A DNA stretch of 36,066 nucleotides from an uncultured Bacilli bacterium. Its GTDB lineage: Bacteria > Bacillota_I > Bacilli_A > RF39 > UBA660. The stretch covers positions 1-36,066 of the forward strand of contig CALVRX010000010.1 in NCBI GenBank assembly GCA_944358815.1, given 5' to 3'. Shown piece after piece: positions 14,280 to 23,436 of the stretch. The position numbers and the translations under genes are program-made. The notes under the pieces were generated by a model. It was given only the letters and a program-made list of their open reading frames with translations, searched no databases and was not told where the DNA came from. Position 1 is the first letter of the stretch, and each line of letters starts with the position of its first letter.

Positions 14280-16808
14280 ATGCTAGATAAAAAATATGAT
14301 CATAAAAAAGTCGAAGAAGGTAAATATGAAAATTGGAAAAATAAAGGCTACTTTACAGCCGGAGATATGAGTAAAAAACCATATGCCATAGTTATCCCAC
14401 CACCTAATGTTACCGGGAAATTGCACATTGGTCATGCCTGGGATACTGGTCTACAAGACATACTAATCAGATATAAAAAACTAAAAGGATATGATACCTT
14501 ATGGATACCTGGCATGGATCACGCTGGTATCGCCACACAAGCTAAAGTTGATAAAAGATTGCGAGATGAAGGCATCGATCCAAGAAGTATGGATAGAGAA
14601 GAGTGGCTAAAAGCTGCTTGGGCATGGAAAGATGAATATGCCGATAATATTCATAAACAGTGGGCAAAATTAGGTCTTGCCCTTGATTATACTAAAGAAA
14701 GATTTACTTTAGATGAAGGATTATCTAAAGCTGTCAATAAAGTATTTGTCGATTTATATAATAAAGGCTTAATATATCGTGGTGAAAAAATAATCAATTG
14801 GGACCCTGTTCAGTTAACCGCCTTATCTAATGAAGAAGTAATCTATAAAGATGAAGAAGGCGCCTTCTACCATTTAAAATACATTATCGATGGTACTGAT
14901 GAATATTTAGACGTTGCCACCACTAGACCTGAAACTCTATTTGGCGATACTGCTGTTGCTGTAAACCCAAATGATAAAAGATATAAACACCTAGTCGGTC
15001 AAAACGTTATCTTGCCAATCGTTGGTAAAAAAATCCCTATAATTGCCGATGAACACGCCGACCTTGATAAAGGAACCGGATGCGTAAAAATCACTCCCGC
15101 ACATGACCCAAACGATTTTGAAGTCGGACAAAGACATGGCCTAGAAAAAATAGTAATCATGAATCCAGATGCCACCATGAATGAAAAAACTGGCAAATAC
15201 CAAGGATTAAATCGTTTTGAATGTCGTGAAAAATTAGTAGAAGACTTAAAAGAACAAGGCTTATTACTTGGTGTAGAAAAAATAACCCATTCTGTTGGTC
15301 ACTCAGAAAGAAGTGACGCTATAGTTGAACCTTACTTATCAAAACAATGGTTTGTTAAAATGGATGTTCTAGCCAAAAATGCCCTTAAAAATCAACAAAA
15401 TCAAAACACAAAAGTAAACTTCTTCCCAGAAAGATTTGAAAAAACATTAAATCATTGGCTAGAAATTTCCCATGATTGGTGTATCTCTAGACAGCTTTGG
15501 TGGGGACATAGAATTCCGGCATGGTATAAAAATGACCAAGTATACGTTGGTACAACTCCTCCAAATGAAGAAGGATGGACTAGAGACCCAGATACTCTAG
15601 ACACTTGGTTTTCATCTGCTTTATGGCCATTTAGTACCATGGGCTGGCCTGATAATACCGAACTTTATAAAAGATATTATCCAAATGACATTATTATCGC
15701 TGGCTTTGATATTATCTTTTTCTGGGTTAGTCGCATGATTTTCCAAGGATTAGAATTCACCGGTCAAAGACCATTTAAAGACTGTTTGATACATGGATTA
15801 GTTAGAGATAACCTTGGAAGAAAAATGAGTAAATCGCTAGGTAATGGTGTTGACCCAATGGACGAAATTGATAAATATGGTGCCGATAGTCTCCGTTTCT
15901 TCTTAACTACTTCTTCAGCGCCTGGCATGGACGTGAAATACGATCCTGAAAAAGTTAAATCCACATGGAATTTTATCAATAAACTTTGGAATGCTTCTAG
16001 ATTTGTTTTAATGAATATTGAAGATAATTATGAGGAAACTGAAGAAAATCTCACTCTACCAGATAAATGGATTTTAACTAAATTAAATCAAGTCGTCAAA
16101 GATGTTACCTCTAGTATGGAAAAATATGAATTTAATATCGTAGGCTCTACTTTATATAACTTCATCTGGAACGATTTCTGTGACTGGTATATTGAACTAT
16201 CCAAAATTAATATGAATAATACAACCAAAACAATACTAGTTAAAGTCTTAAAAGCTATATTAAAAATGCTTCATCCATTTATGCCTTATGTTACAGAAGA
16301 AATATACACTAAACTTCCAAACACCGAAGAATCAATTATGTTAAGTACTTATCCAGAATATGATCAAAATGAAGTGTATAATGAATATAAAGATATGGAA
16401 AACATCATTGAATTGATCAAAAAAATAAGAAAAACAAAACTAGAAAATAACATTAAAGAAAACTACATTTCCTTTACAAATAAGATTTTACTTCAAAATA
16501 AAAATATCCTAGATAAACTATTAAAAAATAAAGAACTAGAAAACTACCAAGAATTAGATACAGTCATCTTTAATTTCATGGGCGATAATGTCACTTTGTA
16601 TTATGATAACTCTTTAAACAAAACTGCTGAAATTGAAGGATTATATAAAGAAAAAGATAGACTAGAAGTGTCAATTAAAAGACGAGAAAAATTACTTTCT
16701 AATGAAAATTATATCAACAAAGCACCTAAAAATATCGTTGAAAATGAAAGGCAAACTCTTGAAAAAGAACGTCAAGAATTAAAGGTTGTCAAAGAAAAAT
16801 TAAAATAA
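14280..16808 (+). CDS. valS: valyl-tRNA synthetase
   Basis: Class I aminoacyl-tRNA synthetase that charges tRNA-Val and edits threonine. HIGH motif at residues 49-52 (GKLHIGHAWD), editing domain with ATTRPETLFGDTAVAV, KMSKS at 515-519 (GRKMSKSLGNG), anticodon-binding domain after about residue 600, and the C-terminal Val-tRNA coiled coil at the end (LEKERQELKVVKEKLK). 842 residues against about 880 in Bacillus. Shine-Dalgarno AGAGGTAAA. Controlled by the T-box leader immediately upstream. Confidence 0.98.
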   Translation: MLDKKYDHKKVEEGKYENWKNKGYFTAGDMSKKPYAIVIPPPNVTGKLHIGHAWDTGLQDILIRYKKLKGYDTLWIPGMDHAGIATQAKVDKRLRDEGIDPRSMDREEWLKAAWAWKDEYADNIHKQWAKLGLALDYTKERFTLDEGLSKAVNKVFVDLYNKGLIYRGEKIINWDPVQLTALSNEEVIYKDEEGAFYHLKYIIDGTDEYLDVATTRPETLFGDTAVAVNPNDKRYKHLVGQNVILPIVGKKIPIIADEHADLDKGTGCVKITPAHDPNDFEVGQRHGLEKIVIMNPDATMNEKTGKYQGLNRFECREKLVEDLKEQGLLLGVEKITHSVGHSERSDAIVEPYLSKQWFVKMDVLAKNALKNQQNQNTKVNFFPERFEKTLNHWLEISHDWCISRQLWWGHRIPAWYKNDQVYVGTTPPNEEGWTRDPDTLDTWFSSALWPFSTMGWPDNTELYKRYYPNDIIIAGFDIIFFWVSRMIFQGLEFTGQRPFKDCLIHGLVRDNLGRKMSKSLGNGVDPMDEIDKYGADSLRFFLTTSSAPGMDVKYDPEKVKSTWNFINKLWNASRFVLMNIEDNYEETEENLTLPDKWILTKLNQVVKDVTSSMEKYEFNIVGSTLYNFIWNDFCDWYIELSKINMNNTTKTILVKVLKAILKMLHPFMPYVTEEIYTKLPNTEESIMLSTYPEYDQNEVYNEYKDMENIIELIKKIRKTKLENNIKENYISFTNKILLQNKNILDKLLKNKELENYQELDTVIFNFMGDNVTLYYDNSLNKTAEIEGLYKEKDRLEVSIKRREKLLSNENYINKAPKNIVENERQTLEKERQELKVVKEKLK

Positions 16809-16816
16809 TAAAAATA

Positions 16817-16845
16817 TTGATTTATCCTAAGAAATGTGATATATT
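16817..16845 (+). promoter_or_regulatory. promoter of the pilin-like gene
   Basis: TTGATT (16817-16822), 17-base spacer, TATATT (16840-16845) with TG at 16837-16838. One of the better-formed promoters in the window. Confidence 0.7.
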
Positions 16846-16877
16846 GGTAACAGAATAGGGGCAAGGAGGTGAAATAG

Positions 16878-17402
16878 ATGAGAGATAATTCAAAAGGTTT
16901 TACTTTGATTGAGCTATTGGCTGTAATCGTTATCTTAGCTATTATCGCCTTAATTACAACTCCAGTTATTTTGAACGTTATCGAAAATGCTAGAAGAAAT
17001 TCAGCCGTTGATAAAGCATGGGGAACAATCGATGCTGTTAGACTTGCTTATACTCAAGCTCAAACAGATATAAGCCCAGTTGGTATTCCATACACAGTTA
17101 ATTTCCCTAAAGGAAGTGACAAAGGCGAAAGCGGTACTAATGTCGCAACTGGTGGTGGATTTGGACAAGGATATGTCAATGATACTCCAGTTCAAGCTAG
17201 TGGTGAAATGCCTCAAGGCGGTTTTGTTACCATTAGAGCCGATGGTAGTATAGTAGCTCACCAATTACAATTTGGTAAATACTATTGTTCAACGATGAAA
17301 GAAGGCAATAAAAACAGCTTTGATCAAAACTCAATGTATTGTTCAAGAACTATAGCAGACGTTACCGTTAATAATGCTAATAATGATAAAGTAACAGGAT
17401 AA
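16878..17402 (+). CDS. type IV pilin-like protein
   Basis: 174 residues with a class III signal: the prepilin peptidase site is KG|FTLIELLAVIVIL, with Gly(-1) and Glu(+5), then a single hydrophobic helix and NVIENARR. After processing it would be assembled in a pseudopilus or competence-type fibre. The globular part is Gly/Ser-rich with a 'SGEMPQGGFVTIRADGSI' hairpin and two cysteines near the end (YYCSTMK and MYCSRT) that could form a disulphide. It is not ComGC-like beyond the N-terminus. No pilus ATPase, platform protein or prepilin peptidase gene is in the window. Its own promoter and terminator make it monocistronic. Confidence 0.88.
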   Translation: MRDNSKGFTLIELLAVIVILAIIALITTPVILNVIENARRNSAVDKAWGTIDAVRLAYTQAQTDISPVGIPYTVNFPKGSDKGESGTNVATGGGFGQGYVNDTPVQASGEMPQGGFVTIRADGSIVAHQLQFGKYYCSTMKEGNKNSFDQNSMYCSRTIADVTVNNANNDKVTG

Positions 17403-17426
17403 AGATACTAAAAATAGTATCTTTTT
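17401..17426 (+). terminator. terminator of the pilin-like gene
   Basis: Perfect 10-base stem: AAAGATACTA (17401-17410), loop AAAA, TAGTATCTTT (17415-17424), then T. Confidence 0.88.
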
Positions 17427-17470
17427 CTTTTGCCAAAATTACTAACCATCTTGTATAAAAAACATAAATA

Positions 17471-17479
17471 TGCTATTAT
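17471..17479 (+). promoter_or_regulatory. extended -10 promoter of the second pilin-like gene
   Basis: TGCTATTAT (TATTAT at 17474-17479), 19 bases before the ATG. Confidence 0.5.
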
Positions 17480-17498
17480 AAAATAGAGGCTGGTTACT

Positions 17499-17936
17499 AT
17501 GAAAGAAGAATATGAACACACTAAAACAATTAATTCAGTAGAATATATCATGATAATTATCGTTTTATTAGCTATCTTAATTATTCTCGTTCCTGCATTA
17601 AGTAAAATTATTTATAATGTATCCCAAAATGCTTCTATGACTAGTACCCAAGGAATTATAGATAGTGTTAAAGCATACTATACCGATATGAACTTAAAAA
17701 ATGAAGTCGCATTGCCATTTAAAGTAGTATTTAATAAAGATGGATATAACTTTTATGAAGTCGGTCAAAAAGTAAATTATAAAAGAGAATTAAATATAAA
17801 AACTTCTGGTAAACTTCCTAAATCAGGTAGTGTACAAATCAATATCGATGGCACTATCACTGTTAAAAACTTAACATTTGGTCATTTTAAATGTAATCAA
17901 AAAAATGGTCAAGAAATAATTTGTGACAATAAATAA
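17499..17936 (+). CDS. degenerate pilin-like paralogue
   Basis: 145 residues. The C-terminal half parallels the preceding pilin: SGKLPKSGSVQINIDGTI then LTFGHFKC here, against SGEMPQGGFVTIRADGSI then LQFGKYYC there. The N-terminus has the same layout, a charged tail then one hydrophobic helix followed by polar helix, and keeps a Glu (NSVEYIM). However, the Gly-Phe-Thr-Leu prepilin peptidase site is gone (TINSVEYI). It is therefore probably a membrane-anchored, uncleaved relative. It keeps two late cysteines. It has its own promoter and terminator. Confidence 0.75.
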   Translation: MKEEYEHTKTINSVEYIMIIIVLLAILIILVPALSKIIYNVSQNASMTSTQGIIDSVKAYYTDMNLKNEVALPFKVVFNKDGYNFYEVGQKVNYKRELNIKTSGKLPKSGSVQINIDGTITVKNLTFGHFKCNQKNGQEIICDNK

Positions 17937-17955
17937 CCCCAAAGGTTATTTTTAT
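17931..17955 (+). terminator. terminator of the degenerate pilin gene
   Basis: AAATAACC (17931-17938) pairs with GGTTATTT (17944-17951), followed by a T-rich stretch; the stop codon is inside the stem. Confidence 0.75.
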
Positions 17956-17997
17956 TATTGCTTCATTTATGCTAAACTAGCCTACATCTGACGGTTA

Positions 17998-18006
17998 TGA
18001 TATAAT
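17998..18006 (+). promoter_or_regulatory. extended -10 promoter of lepA
   Basis: TGATATAAT (TATAAT at 18001-18006), 6 bases before AAAGGTGAT. Confidence 0.6.
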
Positions 18007-18025
18007 TATATAAAGGTGATTTAAA

Positions 18026-19828
18026 GTGAAACAAGCAAACATCAGAAATTTTTCAATAATCGCACATATTGACCATGGTAAAAGTACCTTAGCCGATCGT
18101 ATTTTAGAATTAACAGGTGCTGTATCTGAAAGAGAAAAACAAGACCAACTCTTAGATAACATGGAAATTGAAAGAGAAAGAGGTATCACTATCAAACTAA
18201 ATGCCGCTCAGCTTCATTATCACTATAAAAATGAAGACTATATCCTGCATCTAATAGATACCCCTGGTCACGTTGATTTTTCTTATGAAGTCTCTAGAAG
18301 TCTAGCCGCCTGTGAAGGTGCAATCTTAGTCGTTGATGCCGCTCAAGGAATTGAAGCTCAAACACTCGCCAACGTTTATCTCGCTTTAGAAAACGATTTA
18401 ACTATAATTCCTGTTATTAATAAAATAGACCTTCCGAATGCTGATATTCCTAAAGTCAAAAAAGAATTAGTCGAAACCCTAGGCTTCGATGAAGATGAAA
18501 TAATATTAACTAGTGCTAAAACTGGAGAAGGCGTTGAAACACTATTGCAAGCTATTATTGAAAAAATACCTGCCCCTAAAGGAAGCAACCAATCAAAACT
18601 GCAAGCTCTTGTATTTGATAGCTATTTTGATTCCTATAAAGGTGTTATTGCTTTAGTTAGAATCAAAAATGGTCATTTAAAATTAAAAGATAAAATCAAA
18701 TTTATGGCTACTGGTGCTACCTATGAAGTTACAGAGCTAGGCGTCAGTACACCAAAACACCAACGAAAAAACCAATTAGAATGTGGTGAAGTTGGCTATA
18801 TATGTGCCAGTATCAAAAGTATTAGTGACATCAAAGTAGGAGATACCATTACCTTAGAAAATGATCCAGCCACCGAAAGTCTGCCGGGATATAAACCGAT
18901 GAGACCGATGGTTTTCTGCGGACTTTATCCAATTGAAACTAATAAATATCCAGACTTAAGAGATGCCTTAGAAAAACTGAAACTAAATGATGCTGCCCTA
19001 GAATTTGAACCAGAAACCTCAACCGCTTTAGGCTTTGGCTTTAGATGTGGCTTTTTAGGACTTCTTCATATGGAAATTATTGAAGAACGTTTAGAAAGAG
19101 AATTTGGTATTAACCACATCGCCACATCTCCTTCCGTTATTTATAAAATAACCAAAACTGATAATGAAGTTATCTATATTGATAGCCCAGCCAAAATGCC
19201 TGATAGACAAAACATCAAAATAATTGAAGAACCATATATTAAAACTAATATTTATGTTCCAAGTAACTATATTGGTAGTGTTATGGAACTTTGTCAAAAT
19301 AAACGTGGAACTTATATTAGTATGGAATATATTAGTCAAAATAGAGTCAATATCCACTATGAACTGCCATTATCTGAAATTGTCTATAACTTCTTCGATA
19401 AACTAAAAGGCTCAACTAAAGGCTATGCCTCATTCGATTACGAATTAATTGGTTATAAACCAAGTGATTTAGTCAAAATGGATATTTTATTAAATGGTGA
19501 AACAATTGACGCCTTAAGCCTTATCGTCCATAAAGACTTTGCCTACACCCGTGGTAAAGCTATTGTAAGTAAATTAAAAGAAATTATTCCTCGTCAGCTT
19601 TTCGAAGTACCAATACAATGCGTTATCGGTTCTAAAGTAATTGCCAGAACCGATATTAAAGCCCTAAGAAAAAATGTTTTAGCTAAATGCTATGGTGGGG
19701 ATATTACCAGAAAAAGAAAACTCCTAGAAAAACAAAAAGAAGGTAAAAAACGTATGAAAATGGTCGGTAAAGTAGAAGTTCCAAGCGAAGCCTTTCTAGC
19801 TATTTTAAATATTGATGAAGAAAAGTAG
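18026..19828 (+). CDS. lepA: elongation factor 4 (LepA)
   Basis: Ribosome-associated GTPase. G1 motif AHIDHGKST at residues 13-21, switch [10 protein letters not shown], and NKID for guanine recognition; the LepA-specific C-terminal domain is present ([23 protein letters not shown]). 600 residues is the family length. The start is a GTG at 18026 with Shine-Dalgarno AAAGGTGAT; no ATG gives a better N-terminus. It leads an operon with an unknown gene and hemW, preserving the Bacillus lepA-hemW order with one gene inserted. Confidence 0.97.
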   Translation: MKQANIRNFSIIAHIDHGKSTLADRILELTGAVSEREKQDQLLDNMEIERERGITIKLNAAQLHYHYKNEDYILHLIDTPGHVDFSYEVSRSLAACEGAILVVDAAQGIEAQTLANVYLALENDLTIIPVINKIDLPNADIPKVKKELVETLGFDEDEIILTSAKTGEGVETLLQAIIEKIPAPKGSNQSKLQALVFDSYFDSYKGVIALVRIKNGHLKLKDKIKFMATGATYEVTELGVSTPKHQRKNQLECGEVGYICASIKSISDIKVGDTITLENDPATESLPGYKPMRPMVFCGLYPIETNKYPDLRDALEKLKLNDAALEFEPETSTALGFGFRCGFLGLLHMEIIEERLEREFGINHIATSPSVIYKITKTDNEVIYIDSPAKMPDRQNIKIIEEPYIKTNIYVPSNYIGSVMELCQNKRGTYISMEYISQNRVNIHYELPLSEIVYNFFDKLKGSTKGYASFDYELIGYKPSDLVKMDILLNGETIDALSLIVHKDFAYTRGKAIVSKLKEIIPRQLFEVPIQCVIGSKVIARTDIKALRKNVLAKCYGGDITRKRKLLEKQKEGKKRMKMVGKVEVPSEAFLAILNIDEEK

Positions 19829-19833
19829 GTGAT

Positions 19834-20202
19834 ATGGTGAATCCAAAATATAATGTCCAAAAAACTAAACAAAATCAAACTGTAGTTGTTTTTCCTCAAG
19901 CAAATCAAACATTAATTGCTAAAAGAAAAGAATTAATATCAGTATTAAAACAAGTATTAAATATCAAATATAACATTGAATCTCAAGCTGAAAATCACTT
20001 AAATGCCTTTGTCAATAAACAAATTCCCTTAGGAAAGTTATATATATATGATTTAACTAAATTAAAAAAAACCAAAGCCTATCGTCAAAATAATCAAAAA
20101 TTAGAAGAATACCGTCGTCTAGTATGTGCCAATTTACAAAATGATCAAAACGTCTACTGTAAACCCATTGAACAGTTAAACTTTAAAGAAAAGCACAAAT
20201 GA
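19834..20202 (+). CDS. protein of unknown function between lepA and hemW
   Basis: 122 residues, basic and helical, rich in Gln, Asn and Lys, no membrane segment. Start at ATG 19834; GTG at 19837 is equally possible since the Shine-Dalgarno (TAGGTG) lies very close. Two cysteines occur near the end (VCANL, VYCKP). It overlaps hemW by 4 bases (ATGA), so the three genes are an operon. I do not recognise the family. Confidence 0.7.
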   Translation: MVNPKYNVQKTKQNQTVVVFPQANQTLIAKRKELISVLKQVLNIKYNIESQAENHLNAFVNKQIPLGKLYIYDLTKLKKTKAYRQNNQKLEEYRRLVCANLQNDQNVYCKPIEQLNFKEKHK

Positions 20203-21281
20203 GTATTTACATTCATATACCTTTTTGTAATTCTATCTGCACTTACTGTGACTTTTGTAAAGTATTTAAAAATCATCAGTGGATAAAACAATACCTAAAG
20301 GCTTTAAATGACGAAATTAAAACAAATTATCGCGGCGAAAAAATTAAAACTATCTATATTGGTGGAGGAACACCTAGTAGTCTTTCTATCGATGAACTGC
20401 AAACCCTTTTTGACATTATTAATCAATTTAACTTAGAAAATAACCCCGAAATCACTTTCGAAGCTAATAGCGAAGACCTTACTACCTCTAAAATTAACTT
20501 TTTAAAAAATAAAATTACCCGCCTTAGTATTGGCGTTCAAACATTTAACCCAAAATACTTAAAACAAATCAATCGTACTATTAACTATCAAAATCTACAA
20601 AATGCCATTAAAACTTTTGAAAATACCAACATTGACCTCATGTATGGCTTTCAAAATCAAACAATAAATGAATTAAAAAAAGACTTAAACCAAATAATTA
20701 AACTAAATCCTAAACACATATCTACATATTGCTTAATCATCGAGCCCAATACCAAACTTTATATCGACCACTATCAACCATTAAACGATGATCAAGAATA
20801 TACCTGCTATCAATTAATTCGTAAAACCTTAAAAGAAAATAACTATAACCAATATGAATTAAGTAACTTTTCTAAAAAAGGGTATGAATCAAAACACAAT
20901 TTAACCTACTGGAATAATCAACCATACTATGGCTTTGGATTAGGAGCTAGTGGCTATATAAACAATGTAAGATATGAAAATACAAAAAGTTTAACCAATT
21001 ATCTTCATGGTAATTACCGTTTAAATCAACACCAACTCTCTTTAGATGAAACTATTCAAAATGAATTTATTATAGGACTTCGTAAAATAAAAGGACTAAA
21101 CAAACAATTATTTTATAACAAATATCAAATCCACTTAAACCAAATAAATATAGTTAAACAATTATTAGAAAAAAAACTCTTAAAAGAAAATAAAACTAAT
21201 ATATACATAAATTCCAAATATTTATATACTTCAAACGAAATTTTATTAAACTTTATCGATTTTTCTTTACACAAACATTAG
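20199..21281 (+). CDS. hemW: HemW-like radical SAM protein (heme chaperone)
   Basis: Radical SAM protein of the HemN/HemW family. The iron-sulphur site is Cys10-x3-Cys14-x2-Cys17 in YIHIPFCNSICTYCDF, followed by YIGGGTPSSL, LSIGVQTFN and YGFGLGASGY, all family segments. It has Cys20 in place of the fourth-Cys position of HemN and the 360-residue length of HemW, so a role in heme handling is more likely than coproporphyrinogen oxidation. No heme pathway genes are nearby. Confidence 0.9.
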   Translation: MSIYIHIPFCNSICTYCDFCKVFKNHQWIKQYLKALNDEIKTNYRGEKIKTIYIGGGTPSSLSIDELQTLFDIINQFNLENNPEITFEANSEDLTTSKINFLKNKITRLSIGVQTFNPKYLKQINRTINYQNLQNAIKTFENTNIDLMYGFQNQTINELKKDLNQIIKLNPKHISTYCLIIEPNTKLYIDHYQPLNDDQEYTCYQLIRKTLKENNYNQYELSNFSKKGYESKHNLTYWNNQPYYGFGLGASGYINNVRYENTKSLTNYLHGNYRLNQHQLSLDETIQNEFIIGLRKIKGLNKQLFYNKYQIHLNQINIVKQLLEKKLLKENKTNIYINSKYLYTSNEILLNFIDFSLHKH

Positions 21282-21292
21282 TTTGTGATAAT
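21270..21292 (+). terminator. hairpin at the end of the lepA operon
   Basis: CACAAAC (21270-21276), loop ATTA, GTTTGTG (21281-21287). No T-run follows; TGTGATAAT at 21284-21292 could serve as the extended -10 of the next operon, so the 3' arm may be shared. Confidence 0.5.
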
Positions 21293-21310
21293 CTTAAAGT
21301 AGGTGATAAT

Positions 21311-21883
21311 ATGGAAAAAAACTTTGAACGAGAACTAAATTATATCAAAAACCCCAAATATAAAACATCAGCTTGTCAGCTAATTGAACTTCTTCCAGAT
21401 TATTTCTATGAAGTTCCTGCAAGCTCTACCGGTAAATATCATCCATCTTTTTCTTTAGGAGATGGCGGACTACTTAGACACACTAAAGCCGCTGTTAGGA
21501 TTGCCCATGAACTATTGGAAAATGAAGTCATTGGTTATTCATTTAAAGACGATGAAAAAGACCTCATGATTATTGCTTTAATAATGCACGATGGCTTAAA
21601 ACATGGAATTCCAAAAGCCAAATATGTCCGCTTTGATCATCCAATTTTAATGGCTAACTATATTAAAGAAAATCAAGATAAAACTAATTTAAATGATAAC
21701 GAAATAAAATTCTTACAAAATGTCATTAGTAGCCATATGGGGCAGTGGAATACCAATCCTTATAGTGATGTCATCTTACCAGTACCGTCAAATAAATATC
21801 AAAGATTTGTCCATATGTGTGACTATCTAGCCAGTCGTAAATTTCTAAACATTAACTTTAATAATAATGAAATAGAGGAGTGA
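21311..21883 (+). CDS. HD-domain phosphohydrolase
   Basis: 190 residues. HD-superfamily metal ligands are visible: His57 (LLRHTKAAV), His93-Asp94 (IMHDGLKHG), His142 (SSHMGQW) and Asp171 (MCDYLASRK). Such proteins hydrolyse phosphate esters, often nucleotides. It leads the thyA-folA-tmk operon (5-base gap to thyA), which suggests a task in nucleotide metabolism, such as removing a nucleotide by-product; that is inference. Shine-Dalgarno AGTAGGTGAT. Confidence 0.85.
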   Translation: MEKNFERELNYIKNPKYKTSACQLIELLPDYFYEVPASSTGKYHPSFSLGDGGLLRHTKAAVRIAHELLENEVIGYSFKDDEKDLMIIALIMHDGLKHGIPKAKYVRFDHPILMANYIKENQDKTNLNDNEIKFLQNVISSHMGQWNTNPYSDVILPVPSNKYQRFVHMCDYLASRKFLNINFNNNEIEE

Positions 21884-21888
21884 TTTAA

Positions 21889-22953
21889 ATGGCAAAATGG
21901 GATAAAGAATATCTAGACTTATGTAAAAAAATACTAACAGAAGGAAAAGAAGTCGAAAATAGAACCGGTATAAATACCATCAAAATTCCTTCACATCATT
22001 TTCACTTCGATTTAGAAGAAGAATTTCCAATTTTAACCACCAAACAATTATTCATTAGACAAGCTGTCTTAGAAATGCTTTGGATATATCAAGTCCAAAG
22101 TAATGATGTTAGATGGCTTCAAGATAGAAATGTCCATATATGGGATGAATGGGAAGTCGACGAAGATGGTATTTACCGAATTTATGAAGCGCAAAGTGAA
22201 CAAACACCATACGATAAAGAAAGAAAAGTTCCTGTACTAGACCCTTATAGTGTCCCTTCACATAATCATAATGGTCATTTAGACTATAAAAAAGACGAAA
22301 ATGGTAATATTCTAACTGCTAAAAGCCTTAGCGAAGAAAATGGCTTAAAAATGTACCCAGATAAACCAGTAGTGAAAAAAAACATCAAAACCGCTAAATA
22401 TTATGGTACAAAATATGCCCACACCATTGGGACTGCTTATGGCTACATTGTCGGTAAATTCCAATCAGTCCAGCACTTAATTGATAATTTAAAAAATAAC
22501 CCTAATGATAGACGCAACGTCATCAGCCTTTGGCAAGATGATTATGTTAATACTGCTGTTTTACCATCTTGTGTCTGGTCAAGTGAATGGGACGTTACTG
22601 ATGGTAAACTAAACGCTTGGGTTCATCAACGTAGTTGTGATGTACCACTTGGCTTACCATTTAACGTAACTCAATATTCCGTTTTACTGTATATGCTTGC
22701 TAAAACCGCCAATCTAAAACCAGGCACTCTAGATTGGAGTATTAAAGATGCCCATATATATGTCAACCAAATAGAAGGCATTAAAACGCAAATTGAACGA
22801 AGCGAAACCTTAGAGGATCTCAAAGCCCCAGAACTATGGTTAAACCCAGAAGTTACTAACTTCTTTGATTATGATAATTCTAAAGAATGTAAAGATGTCA
22901 AATTACTTAATTATAAACATCATGGTAAAATCAGATTTCCTCTTGCTCAATGA
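21889..22953 (+). CDS. thyA: thymidylate synthase
   Basis: Methylates dUMP to dTMP using methylene-tetrahydrofolate. Catalytic Cys228 lies in LPSCVWSSEW; the dUMP-binding QRSCDVPLGLPFN and DAHIYVNQ segments are intact. 354 residues is long: about 90 residues (roughly 95-180) are inserted before the AYGYIVGKF segment, more than the Lactobacillus insert. The residue after the catalytic Cys is Val rather than the usual His, as also varies in Bacillus ThyA-like enzymes. Shine-Dalgarno GAGGAGTGAT. It overlaps folA by 4 bases. Confidence 0.94.
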   Translation: MAKWDKEYLDLCKKILTEGKEVENRTGINTIKIPSHHFHFDLEEEFPILTTKQLFIRQAVLEMLWIYQVQSNDVRWLQDRNVHIWDEWEVDEDGIYRIYEAQSEQTPYDKERKVPVLDPYSVPSHNHNGHLDYKKDENGNILTAKSLSEENGLKMYPDKPVVKKNIKTAKYYGTKYAHTIGTAYGYIVGKFQSVQHLIDNLKNNPNDRRNVISLWQDDYVNTAVLPSCVWSSEWDVTDGKLNAWVHQRSCDVPLGLPFNVTQYSVLLYMLAKTANLKPGTLDWSIKDAHIYVNQIEGIKTQIERSETLEDLKAPELWLNPEVTNFFDYDNSKECKDVKLLNYKHHGKIRFPLAQ

Positions 22954-23432
22954 AATTAAATATCATAGCTGCTATTGGGCAAAATAATGAATTAGGTTTA
23001 AATAACCAATTAATATGGCATCTTAAAGGTGATATGCAATTCTTTAAAGAAAAAACTAATGGGCATACCATTATCATGGGTCGAAAAACCTTTGAATCTC
23101 TCCCACATCTTTTATCCAATCGAAAACATCTTGTGTTAACTCATCAAAACATAAAAATTCCAAATGTTCAAACATATCACGATTTAAACGCATTTCTAAA
23201 CGATTACCAAAACAGCGATGAAGAAATCTTTAATATTGGTGGTGCCAGCCTTTATAAAGCCTTAATTGATTATACTGATCAAATTTATTTAACGGAAATT
23301 CAAGCGCAATCTAAAGCCGATACCTATTTTCCATATTTTTCAAAAGAAAACTTCATCCAAGAAATATTAGATGAAAAAATTGATTCAAACACTAATATCA
23401 AATATCGACATGTTTTATATAAAAGGAGATAA
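22950..23432 (+). CDS. folA: dihydrofolate reductase
   Basis: Regenerates tetrahydrofolate consumed by thymidylate synthase. 160 residues: MKLNIIAAIGQNNELGLNNQLIW start, GDMQFFKEKT (catalytic Asp), IIMGRKTFESLP for NADPH binding, and FNIGGASLY. The canonical Pro-Trp of the Met20 region is Ile-Trp here (QLIWHL). ATGA overlap with thyA implies translational coupling, a very common gene pair. Confidence 0.95.
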   Translation: MKLNIIAAIGQNNELGLNNQLIWHLKGDMQFFKEKTNGHTIIMGRKTFESLPHLLSNRKHLVLTHQNIKIPNVQTYHDLNAFLNDYQNSDEEIFNIGGASLYKALIDYTDQIYLTEIQAQSKADTYFPYFSKENFIQEILDEKIDSNTNIKYRHVLYKRR

Positions 23433-23436
23433 TAAT

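Noticed and set aside
16878-17936. Competence comG operon
   Set aside because: Only pilin-like genes are present, each with its own terminator; no ATPase or platform gene follows.
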